A stretch of DNA of 5,370 bases from assembly GCA_041844735.1 (NCBI GenBank), contig JBGZBP010000054.1, positions 1 to 5,370 of the forward strand, read 5' to 3'. The position numbers and the translations under genes are program-made. The stretch comes from CAJPNN01 sp041844735. Lineage in GTDB: Bacteria > Bacillota > Clostridia > Peptostreptococcales > Anaerovoracaceae. The notes under the pieces are model-generated. The model worked only from the letters and a program-made list of their open reading frames with translations. It was not told where the DNA came from and made no database searches. Shown here in pieces: positions 1 to 5,370 of this stretch (its first letter is position 1; each line of letters begins with the position of its first letter).

Positions 1-4
1 AAGG

Positions 5-33
5 CTGACAAATTAAAAATAATATAGTATAAT
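5..33 (+). promoter_or_regulatory. Probable SigA-type promoter upstream of flbD
   Basis: A -35 box CTGACA (5-10; five of six bases match TTGACA) is followed by a 17-nt AT-rich spacer and a perfect -10 box TATAAT (28-33). Transcription would begin near base 40. There is no extended -10 TG. The match and spacing are those of the housekeeping sigma factor, not the flagellar sigma-D/sigma-28 type. It would let flbD, motAB and the downstream switch genes be transcribed apart from genes further upstream. AT-rich DNA gives TATAAT by chance fairly often, so the case rests on the pair of boxes at ideal spacing plus the structured leader that follows. Confidence 0.6.
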
Positions 34-39
34 AAAGCG

Positions 40-144
40 TAAAAGGAAAAGTTTGCAGCAAAGGCTGCGATGATAAGATGAACAATTTGTGCTGGGGAGG
101 GAATCTCCTCAGCATATATCCCGTTGCGGGAACAGGTATAAATA
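40..144 (+). promoter_or_regulatory. Structured 5' leader with three hairpins ahead of flbD
   Basis: This non-coding stretch contains three inverted repeats. Hairpin 1 is GCAGC/GCTGC (55-59 with 64-68, 4-nt loop). Hairpin 2 is a 9-bp stem with one G-U pair (91-99 with 105-113, 5-nt loop). Hairpin 3 is TCCCG/CGGGA (119-123 with 127-131, 3-nt loop) and ends just before the weak flbD ribosome binding site AGG at 134-136. GCTG occurs at 64-67 and 91-94, and CAGC at 56-59 and 110-113, so the arms of hairpins 1 and 2 could exchange partners. No hairpin is followed by a U-run, so none looks like an intrinsic terminator. I do not recognise a known riboswitch: the conserved core of the class-I cyclic-di-GMP aptamer (GGACGCAAAGC-like) is absent. 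A role in control of flbD translation is inference. Confidence 0.45.
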
Positions 145-387
145 ATGATAAAGCTCACAAAATTAAACGGAGTTGAATTTTTAATAAATCATGAAAAAAT
201 TGAAACCATAGAATCCATACCGGAATCTAAGGTTGTATTAGATAGCAAAGATTATTACATCGTTACGGAAAGTTTCGATGAGATTATAGATAAAATAGTC
301 GAATTTAATGCGAGAAAAGCAGATAAGGAAAGTTATCTTAAGGCAAGAAGAAGACTTGACGAAATCGCAAGACAATATGACGAATAG
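145..387 (+). CDS. flbD: FlbD/SwrD family flagellar protein
   Basis: This small protein of 80 residues belongs to the FlbD family. The family's typical opening is present (MIKLTKLNG at 1-9, then EF and a segment containing IETIE at 18-23), followed by a beta-rich middle and the segment YYIVTESFDEIIDKIVEF (37-54). It has no signal peptide or membrane segment and should be cytoplasmic. The Bacillus subtilis homologue SwrD raises the power of the MotAB-driven motor and supports swarming; its mechanism is not settled. Placement directly before motA and motB fits that role. The C terminus (about 55-80, rich in Lys, Arg and Glu) looks longer than in many family members and is probably helical. The ATG start has only a weak AGG (134-136) 8 nt upstream, right after a hairpin, so its translation may be low or regulated. 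The gap to motA is 46 nt. Confidence 0.9.
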   Translation: MIKLTKLNGVEFLINHEKIETIESIPESKVVLDSKDYYIVTESFDEIIDKIVEFNARKADKESYLKARRRLDEIARQYDE

Positions 388-433
388 AAACAGACACATA
401 GAACCTTTCATGGAAGAATCATAGGAGTGACGT

Positions 434-1213
434 ATGGATTTATCTAGTATTTTAGGTGTATTAGCGGGGTTTGGACTTTGCATATTTGGTATTGGATTTT
501 CTAAACTGGGTAACTTTTTGGATCCCGGCAGTTTTGCTATAACAATAGGCGGAACTATTGCCTGCGTACTGGCATCTTCGCCGAGCGAAGTTATAAAAAG
601 TGTTCCTAAGCATATCAAAATTATGATAGGCGGGAAAAAACACGATCCTAAAACATACATAGAAACAATTATAGATCTTGCTCAATCTGCAAGAAAAAAC
701 GGGTTGCTTTCTCTTGAAGCAAAAGCGGAAGAAATCGAAGATACTTTTCTTAGAGAAAGTGTTCTTTTAATTGTAGACGCTATAGATTCGGATAAAGTTA
801 AGCAGCTGATGGAAAAAGAATTGGACTATCTTGACGAGAGACATGCCAAAGGCTTCGGATTTTGGCAGCTTGCAGCGGGAACTTGTCCCGCTTTCGGTAT
901 GATAGGTACTTTGATAGGGCTTGTTAACATGCTGAAAGGTCTTGACATATCAGGAGGAGGAGCCGGCGACATAGGTCCTGCCATGTCTATAGCTCTTATC
1001 ACAACATTCTATGGTTCACTGTTTGCGAACCTGATATTTTCGCCGATAGCAAATAAGATGATTGTAAGACACAATGAAGAAATGCTGTGCAAACAAATGA
1101 TAGTAGAGGGGATTTTATCCATTCAGTCGGGAGAAAATCCTAAATTTATCAGAGAGAAATTAATATCGTATTTGTCGGAAGCGGAAAAAGCGGAAATGTC
1201 GGGAGAAGAATAA
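434..1213 (+). CDS. motA: Flagellar stator protein MotA (PomA-like)
   Basis: The 259-residue length is typical for MotA. Four membrane segments are visible at about 4-22, 32-50, 147-167 and 183-207, with the large cytoplasmic loop between segments 2 and 3 that pushes on the rotor protein FliG. Arg87 and Glu95 (in RKNGLLSLE, 87-95) have the spacing of the E. coli torque residues Arg90 and Glu98. Pro152 (CPAFGMIGTL) and Pro204 (FSPIA) match the two conserved prolines near the ion channel. Thr159, Thr190 and Thr191 sit where the sodium-driven PomA carries channel threonines. MotA forms a pentamer around a MotB dimer in the inner membrane. The start is fixed by AGGAGTGA at 423-430 before the ATG. 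A 25-nt gap separates it from motB, its obligate partner. Confidence 0.96.
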   Translation: MDLSSILGVLAGFGLCIFGIGFSKLGNFLDPGSFAITIGGTIACVLASSPSEVIKSVPKHIKIMIGGKKHDPKTYIETIIDLAQSARKNGLLSLEAKAEEIEDTFLRESVLLIVDAIDSDKVKQLMEKELDYLDERHAKGFGFWQLAAGTCPAFGMIGTLIGLVNMLKGLDISGGGAGDIGPAMSIALITTFYGSLFANLIFSPIANKMIVRHNEEMLCKQMIVEGILSIQSGENPKFIREKLISYLSEAEKAEMSGEE

Positions 1214-1238
1214 AAACAGTAGTCGGAGGAAAAGGAGT

Positions 1239-2057
1239 ATGGGCAAGAAAAAACATGAAGCACCAAAAAATAACTGGATGGATACCTATGGAGACATGGT
1301 TACGCTGCTTCTTTGCTTTTTTGTACTCTTGTTTTCCATTTCAACAGTTGATGCACAAAAATGGATAATGATTGTAAAAAGTTTTAATCCGGCAGCGGCA
1401 GAAAATGTTTCACAGCTGATTCAGGACGATGTTCCTCAAACGGACGGAGACCAAGCTGTAGGACAAAAAGCCGGCGGATTGATGACTGATGAGGAAAATT
1501 TCGACCAAATTTACTGGAGCATGCAGAAGTTTGTGGAAGAAAACCAGTTGGAAGAAAGTGTCGAAGTGAAAAAAGGAAAGGATTTTACCTTCATAGTATT
1601 CAGAAACAATGTTTTCTTCAATGGAGACAGTTATATACTGAGGCAAGAGGGTAAAGACATTTTGGACATACTTTGTGGAGCGATTGCTCCTGTTGCAAAT
1701 CAAGTAGGCGAGATCCGTATTATGGGACATACGAACCAAGCGGATCCCAATTCTCCGAACCCTGTTCAGGGAGACAGATTCCTATCTTCCAACAGAGCGA
1801 CGGAAGTGCTTGTATATATAGAAAACAAAAATTTGGTAGATGGCAAGATTCTCGTATCGGAAGGCTTTGGACAGCATTATCCTATTGCCTCTTTCATTAC
1901 GGACGAGGATCGTGCAAAAAATAGAAGAGTAGAAATTTTTATCGCAAAAAATGAAGCCGTAAAGTATAATATTGATGAGATATATAATCAACTCAATGAA
2001 GGAGCTGCGGGAGCAGAGGAAGAATCCGAAACTCCGTCAGGCGAAGAAGAGATATAA
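1239..2057 (+). CDS. motB: Flagellar stator protein MotB (PomB-like)
   Basis: This 272-residue stator subunit couples ion flow to rotation and anchors the stator to peptidoglycan. A short Lys-rich cytoplasmic N terminus leads into one membrane segment (about 18-36). Asp19 in YGDMVTLLL is the essential ion-carrying aspartate. Cys26, seven residues later in CFFVLLFS, resembles the Asp24/Cys31 pair of sodium-type PomB, so sodium use is possible but unproven. After a periplasmic linker, an OmpA-like peptidoglycan-binding domain spans about 115-237, with GHTN (163-166), the LSSNRA helix (182-187), GFG (209-211) and NRRVEI (228-233). The last 20 or so residues are an acidic Glu-rich tail. GGAGG at 1225-1229 lies 9 nt before the ATG; a second AGGAG at 1233-1237 is too close to act. 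The gap to fliM is 12 nt. Confidence 0.96.
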   Translation: MGKKKHEAPKNNWMDTYGDMVTLLLCFFVLLFSISTVDAQKWIMIVKSFNPAAAENVSQLIQDDVPQTDGDQAVGQKAGGLMTDEENFDQIYWSMQKFVEENQLEESVEVKKGKDFTFIVFRNNVFFNGDSYILRQEGKDILDILCGAIAPVANQVGEIRIMGHTNQADPNSPNPVQGDRFLSSNRATEVLVYIENKNLVDGKILVSEGFGQHYPIASFITDEDRAKNRRVEIFIAKNEAVKYNIDEIYNQLNEGAAGAEEESETPSGEEEI

Positions 2058-2069
2058 CAGGAGAAGTAG

Positions 2070-3077
2070 ATGGCTGACGTATTATCGCAAAGTCAAATTG
2101 ATGCACTGCTCAATTCACTAAATTCTCCCGATGTAAAAAAGGAGAATGCCGAAAACGGCGGTGAATCCGAGGACAGCAGAAAAATTAAAAAATATGACTT
2201 CAAGACGCCGAAGAAGTTTACCAGAGACCATTTGAAATTGGTGTTCAGTGTATACGAAACCTTTGCACGAATTGTATCTTCTTATCTTACAAGTATGATG
2301 AGATTAAATTGTCAGGTGGAGATGGTGGACATTGAAGAACAAAAATATTTTGAGTTCAGCAATGCCCTTTCCGAGAACGACATAGTTGCAATGGTTGACG
2401 GTTCGGTAAACAGGGAAAACGCATCGGCGGAAACTCTGATGATGCAGATGAGCAACTCGATTATTTATGCACTGATAGACAGAATGATAGGGGGAACCGG
2501 AGAAATCGAGAAAGTCGATGATACCGGATTCACAGATATAGAAATATCCCTGTTTGAAAATATTATGGTGCATATACTTCCTATTATGGAGGAATCGTGG
2601 CAGAGTTACTTTGATGTAAGCTTTAAGTTTGATAAAATAGAAACTAATCCGCGGCTTGTACAAAGTATACAGGCAGATGAGGTAGTTCTGATTGTAGTAT
2701 TAAATGTGGAGTTTAAAGAAACTTCGGGAACACTTAATATCTGCGTGCCGGGAACTATTATGGAAGAGCTTTTTAAAATTTCCGACCAACAAATATTGAT
2801 GGGCAGGAGAAGAGAACATTTAAACGATCTTTCGAGAGACGATATAATGGACAAGCTTAAAGATGCACAAATGGAAATACGGGCATTCCTTGGAGAAGCC
2901 AACATTCTTTTGGAAGATATTTATTCGTTAAAACCGGGCGATGTGATTAACCTACGAAAGCCTAAGGATTCCGATATATCCGTGCATATTGAGGATAAGC
3001 TTTGGTATAAAGGCCGATTGGGTGAAAAGAAGGGCAATGTTGCTGTAAAAATAACAGGAACAACCCTGAGCCGATAA
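2070..3077 (+). CDS. fliM: Flagellar motor switch protein FliM
   Basis: At 335 residues this is normal FliM length. FliM forms the middle of the cytoplasmic C-ring, binds FliG above and FliN/FliY below, and receives phosphorylated CheY. Residues 5-17 carry the N-terminal CheY-binding peptide (LSQSQIDALLNSL); its usual Glu is Gln9 here (codon CAA). A charged, probably flexible linker (18-40) follows. The CheC-like middle domain (about 45-240) holds the GGTGE loop at 141-145, matching the GGxG motif that contacts FliG. The C-terminal SpoA/FliN-like domain (about 255-330) includes LKPGDVINL (287-295). No membrane segment is seen. AGGAGA at 2059-2064 lies 5 nt before the ATG. The gap to fliY is 14 nt, and the two proteins should assemble together. 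fliL, which commonly precedes fliM, is missing here. Confidence 0.96.
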   Translation: MADVLSQSQIDALLNSLNSPDVKKENAENGGESEDSRKIKKYDFKTPKKFTRDHLKLVFSVYETFARIVSSYLTSMMRLNCQVEMVDIEEQKYFEFSNALSENDIVAMVDGSVNRENASAETLMMQMSNSIIYALIDRMIGGTGEIEKVDDTGFTDIEISLFENIMVHILPIMEESWQSYFDVSFKFDKIETNPRLVQSIQADEVVLIVVLNVEFKETSGTLNICVPGTIMEELFKISDQQILMGRRREHLNDLSRDDIMDKLKDAQMEIRAFLGEANILLEDIYSLKPGDVINLRKPKDSDISVHIEDKLWYKGRLGEKKGNVAVKITGTTLSR

Positions 3078-3091
3078 GTGAGAGGTGATTT

Positions 3092-4234
3092 ATGAGCGAA
3101 AATAATGAAATGTTTACTACCATGGAGATGGACGGAATAGGAGAAATACTGAATATCAGTTTAGGGTCCTCTGCCACCGCCATGTCGGATATGCTTGGAA
3201 GAAAAGTTACAATCACGACTCCGCAGGTAAGGGTGAGAACCTACGAAGAATTTGAAATCTCAGAAGTGGAACCGGCAGTAGGTGTTGAAATTACTTATGT
3301 GACGGGGCTTGACGGCAACAATCTGTTGCTTCTTAAGAGAGATGACGTTAGAAAAATTCTTGAAATACTCATGTATACAGAGATTGACCCTGAGAATTTT
3401 GAGCTTGACGAGCTGTCTTTAAGTGCTGTATGTGAGCTGATGAACCAGATGATGGGAGCATCGGCGACCGCAATGGCGGATGTAATCGGCACGATGGTAA
3501 ATATCTCTACACCTGTGGCATTTGAGGTGGATGATGTAGAGGAATTTAAAAATAAATATTTCGCTGATGAAAAAAGTATGGTTGAAGTTTATTTCAATAT
3601 AGACATTGAAGATACTTTCAACAGTAAGTTCATAACAATGCTTTCTGTTGACCTTTGCAAAAGACTGATTGCGTCTTTTGGGTTTATGAATGAAAGCGGA
3701 GAGGGGATTCCTATGGGAGGAGAGCCGTTACCGGAGCGTGATGATATGTCAGAAGGAGAGTTGTCACAGGCGGAAATAGATGCTATGATGAAAGGAGCAG
3801 CTGCTCCTCAAGAGCAACCGCAGGCACCGCCTCAGATGCAGGTGCCGCCAATGCAACCTCAGATGCAAATGCAGTCTCAGATGCAGCCTATGTATGTGCA
3901 GTCGCCGTACATGGATCCAAGATTGATAAATGTTCAGCCTGTGCATCATAATTTTGAAATTACAGCTGCAGAAGCGGGAACAAATCTTGATTTAATTATG
4001 AAGGTGCCGCTGCAAATTTCTGTGGAAATAGGAAGAACAAGAAAATTAGTAAAAGAGATACTTGAATTCGGTCAGGGTTCTTTGATAGTATTAGATAAGC
4101 TGGCAGGCGACCAAGTAGATGTTTATGTAAACGGACAATGCATCGCTAAAGGTGATGTAGTGGTAGTAGATGACAACTTCGGTGTAAGGATTACGGAAGT
4201 CGTTAAAAAGGCTGATATAATAAACAGTCTATAG
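3092..4234 (+). CDS. fliY: FliY: motor switch protein with CheY-P phosphatase domain and FliN domain
   Basis: This 380-residue protein is a C-ring component that should also dephosphorylate CheY-P. The CheC-like domain (about 10-200) carries both phosphatase signatures of the form [D/S]-x3-E-x2-N-x22-P: Asp14, Glu18, Asn21, Pro44, and Ser111, Glu115, Asn118, Pro141. Both sites look complete. A low-complexity linker rich in Gln, Pro and Met spans about 236-277. The C-terminal FliN/SpoA domain (about 296-375) has VPLQISVEIGRTRK (305-318), LDKLAGDQVDV (334-344) and NFGVRITEVV (362-371). A FliM-type CheY-binding motif, LSQAEIDAMM, lies at 224-233, before the linker; in Bacillus FliY the comparable motif is N-terminal, and the N terminus here lacks it. 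AGAGGTGA (3081-3088) sets the ATG start. Next comes a 48-nt gap and cheY, its likely substrate. Confidence 0.96.
   Translation: MSENNEMFTTMEMDGIGEILNISLGSSATAMSDMLGRKVTITTPQVRVRTYEEFEISEVEPAVGVEITYVTGLDGNNLLLLKRDDVRKILEILMYTEIDPENFELDELSLSAVCELMNQMMGASATAMADVIGTMVNISTPVAFEVDDVEEFKNKYFADEKSMVEVYFNIDIEDTFNSKFITMLSVDLCKRLIASFGFMNESGEGIPMGGEPLPERDDMSEGELSQAEIDAMMKGAAAPQEQPQAPPQMQVPPMQPQMQMQSQMQPMYVQSPYMDPRLINVQPVHHNFEITAAEAGTNLDLIMKVPLQISVEIGRTRKLVKEILEFGQGSLIVLDKLAGDQVDVYVNGQCIAKGDVVVVDDNFGVRITEVVKKADIINSL
3830..3885 (+). repeat. Short imperfect repeats encoding the FliY Gln/Met/Pro linker
   Basis: The 11-mer CCTCAGATGCA occurs at 3830-3840 and 3857-3867, and with one change (TCTCAGATGCA) at 3875-3885. 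Period steps are 27 and 18 nt, both multiples of three, so the reading frame is kept and each copy encodes part of a PQMQ or SQMQ unit. The surrounding sequence is full of ATGCA and CAG words. This looks like a linker that grew by in-frame slippage or duplication, and its length may vary among relatives. Confidence 0.75.
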
Positions 4235-4282
4235 ATACATTAAGAAGAATAATTTGCAAAACAGATAAAGAGAGGTAAAAAC

Positions 4283-4645
4283 ATGGCTAAAATTTTATTA
4301 GTGGACGATGCGGCGTTCATGCGTATGATGATTAAGGATACTCTGTCAAAGAATGGATATACAGATTTACACGAAGCGGCAGACGGGGCACAGGCAGTAG
4401 AAAAATTTGAGGAATTAAACCCTGATTTGGTTATAATGGACATCACCATGCCGAACATGGACGGACTTGAAGCTCTAAAGGCTATCATTGCGGCACATCC
4501 TGATGCTAAGGTAGTAATGTGTTCTGCAATGGGACAGGAAGCAATGGTAATAGAGGCAATCAAGTTTGGTGCAAAGGACTTCATAGTTAAGCCGTTTAAG
4601 CCTGACAGAATACTGAAAACAGTATCCTCCATACTTCCACAGTAA
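4283..4645 (+). CDS. cheY: Chemotaxis response regulator CheY
   Basis: This is a single receiver domain of 120 residues with no output domain. Asp8 and Asp9 form the magnesium site, and Asp53 in IMDITMP is the phosphate acceptor. Ser81 is the switch Ser/Thr and Lys103 in IVKPF is the invariant lysine. Phe100 takes the place of the aromatic Tyr106 of E. coli CheY, a common variation. Phosphorylated by CheA, it should bind FliM (and perhaps FliY) to change rotation, and FliY upstream should remove the phosphate. It sits between switch and export genes as in the Bacillus fla/che operon, which favours CheY over another single-domain receiver such as Spo0F. AGAGG at 4271-4275 lies 7 nt before the ATG. 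Its stop codon TAA (4643-4645) lies within the ribosome-binding sequence of fliO. Confidence 0.95.
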   Translation: MAKILLVDDAAFMRMMIKDTLSKNGYTDLHEAADGAQAVEKFEELNPDLVIMDITMPNMDGLEALKAIIAAHPDAKVVMCSAMGQEAMVIEAIKFGAKDFIVKPFKPDRILKTVSSILPQ

Positions 4646-4653
4646 GGGGTGAT
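4643..4653 (+). promoter_or_regulatory. fliO ribosome binding site overlapping the cheY stop and the GTG start
   Basis: TAAGGGGTGAT matches the full anti-Shine-Dalgarno complement TAAGGAGGTGAT except for one missing base. Its first three bases are the cheY stop codon and its GTG is the first possible fliO start. With normal spacing, this site would place initiation near 4658, where an in-frame ATT is found, rather than at 4649. It suggests translational coupling of cheY and fliO and leaves the exact fliO start uncertain. Confidence 0.6.
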
Positions 4654-5026
4654 TGGAATTTTTGGTGTAATTCGTGCGGTAATTCCGCTTTTGCTTGCAC
4701 TGATAGCGATGGTAGCTGTAATATATCTCAGCTACCTTTTCAGTAAGTATCTGTCGTTAGGTGCGAGTAAAATCAACGGTGCAAAATATATGCGTATCGT
4801 TGACAGACTTTTTCTGGGGCAAGATAAGTTTATGATGGTAATTCAAATAGGAGACAGGTATTATCTGGCAGGAGTAACAGGTCAGAACGTGTCGCTTATG
4901 AAAGAATTGGCAGGAGACGAACTGATTGAAATGGAACCTGCAGAAAATATAAGTGTGTTGCCTAAGTTTACAGTTTTCAAGGAGATGCTTGAAAAGCGTC
5001 TTGACAAAAAGGATAAGGGAAATTAA
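4649..5026 (+). CDS. fliO: Flagellar export-gate assembly protein FliO/FliZ
   Basis: This 125-residue protein has one N-terminal membrane segment (about 10-33) followed by a cytoplasmic domain with the FliO pattern: MRIVDRLFLGQDK (48-60), IQIGDRYYLAGVT (65-77) and VSLMKEL (81-87). FliO helps assemble the FliP pore of the flagellar type III export apparatus. In Bacillus the gene is also called fliZ; it is unrelated to the enterobacterial FliZ regulator. The C terminus (about 110-125) is Lys-rich. The start is taken as GTG at 4649, the first possible codon after the cheY stop, but it overlaps the ribosome binding site. An ATT at 4658 would be better spaced and would remove three residues, while TTG at 4691 would cut into the membrane segment. 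The stop codon directly abuts the fliP ATG. Confidence 0.88.
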   Translation: MIGIFGVIRAVIPLLLALIAMVAVIYLSYLFSKYLSLGASKINGAKYMRIVDRLFLGQDKFMMVIQIGDRYYLAGVTGQNVSLMKELAGDELIEMEPAENISVLPKFTVFKEMLEKRLDKKDKGN

Positions 5027-5370
5027 ATGACTGATGCAATAGTGTCGATAAACGGAGCGGGCATGCAGACGCTGGAAATATTAACACTTCTGACGCTAAT
5101 TGCTTTGTTGCCGTCAATCTTGATTATGATGACTTCTTTCACCAGAATCGTCATAGTTTTATCCCTTTTGCGTAATGCAATGGGGCTTCAACAAACTCCG
5201 CCGAATACAGTCATCATAGGTATAGCTTTATTTCTGAGCCTGTTTATCATGCAGCCTGTGATAACAGACATAAACCAAAATGCGTATGAACCCTACAAAG
5301 CAGATCAAATTACTCAAGAAGAGGCTTTGGACAGGGCAGCGGTACCTATGAAGGAGTTTATGCTGAAGCA
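5027..5370 (+). CDS. fliP: Flagellar export-gate protein FliP (5' part, cut by window end)
   Basis: The first 114 codons plus two bases are visible, about half of a usual FliP. FliP forms the core ring of the flagellar type III export gate with FliQ and FliR. Family marks are MMTSFTRIVIVLSLLRNAMG (34-53), TPPN (57-60), LFLSLFIMQPVI (68-79) and a downstream segment ending in EFMLKQ. Two membrane segments are seen at about 17-36 and 61-80. The N terminus is short, without the cleaved signal peptide of E. coli FliP, as I recall also for Bacillus FliP. The ATG directly follows the fliO TAA, and AAGGGA (5015-5020), within the last fliO codons, lies 6 nt upstream, which suggests coupled translation. 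fliQ, fliR and flhB would be expected next. Confidence 0.96.
   Translation, partial: MTDAIVSINGAGMQTLEILTLLTLIALLPSILIMMTSFTRIVIVLSLLRNAMGLQQTPPNTVIIGIALFLSLFIMQPVITDINQNAYEPYKADQITQEEALDRAAVPMKEFMLK

Noticed and set aside
1..27. Open frame of eight codons ending in TAG at 25-27, possibly the tail of an upstream gene such as flgE.
   Set aside because: The eight residues (KADKLKII) do not resemble a FlgE C terminus I recognise, the stretch is too short to judge, and it overlaps the better-supported promoter.
51..131. Class-I cyclic-di-GMP riboswitch or another known aptamer in the flbD leader.
   Set aside because: The conserved core words are missing and the stem arrangement does not match the classes I can recall. 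Only an unclassified structured leader is supported.
91..131. Intrinsic terminator or attenuator in the leader.
   Set aside because: The hairpins at 91-113 and 119-131 are not followed by a run of T.
2971..2977. CCGATAT inside fliM as a sigma-D -10 box.
   Set aside because: No TAAA lies at the needed distance upstream, and the sequence is well explained as FliM coding sequence.
3046..3077. Sigma-D (flagellar sigma) promoter before fliY, from GCCGATAA at 3070-3077.
   Set aside because: The -10 is one base off GCCGATAT, but upstream TAAA (3046-3049) gives a 20-nt spacer and TAAC (3052-3055) gives 14, instead of about 15 with TAAA. It also lies at the coding end of fliM.
4235..4282. Internal promoter or terminator in the 48-nt fliY-cheY gap.
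   Set aside because: No paired -35/-10 boxes or hairpin could be found, only an AT-rich spacer with the cheY ribosome binding site.
238..4632. Open frames of 60-140 codons on the - strand, and one on the + strand at 1673-1924.
   Set aside because: All are shadows of flbD, motA, motB, fliM, fliY or cheY, with no family resemblance and low-complexity translations; the one at 3764-3949 is simply the complement of the FliY repeat linker.

Overview
This window lies inside the main flagellar/chemotaxis operon of a low-GC Gram-positive bacterium, most likely an anaerobic member of the Clostridia (class-level inference). The evidence is AT-rich DNA with AGGAGG-type ribosome binding sites, a FlbD/SwrD-type protein, and a FliY protein that joins a CheC-like CheY-P phosphatase to a FliN domain. 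The gene order also resembles the Bacillus/Clostridium fla/che cluster. All genes are on the + strand, and no gene on the - strand is supported.

Layout: bases 1-144 hold no convincing gene. They contain a near-consensus vegetative (SigA-type) promoter and a leader of about 105 nt that can form three hairpins. Then follow flbD (145-387), motA (434-1213), motB (1239-2057), fliM (2070-3077), fliY (3092-4234), cheY (4283-4645), fliO (4649-5026) and the first 114 codons of fliP (5027 to the window end). Gaps between genes range from 0 to 48 nt and no terminator is visible, so the block reads as one transcription unit continuing into export genes beyond the window.

How the parts fit: MotA and MotB form the ion-driven stator, and FlbD is the small protein that in Bacillus raises motor power. 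FliM and FliY form the rotor switch (C-ring). CheY is the signal that binds the switch, and FliY both forms part of the switch and should remove phosphate from CheY. FliO and FliP begin the set of genes for the flagellar type III export gate.

This is largely a conventional motility operon, and I see no undescribed system. The points worth a second look are the promoter plus refoldable leader ahead of flbD, motAB occupying the place where fliL is expected, a PomAB-like (possibly sodium-driven) stator signature, a FliM-type CheY-binding motif lying inside FliY rather than at its N terminus, a Glu-to-Gln change in the FliM motif itself, and the unusual start region of fliO.
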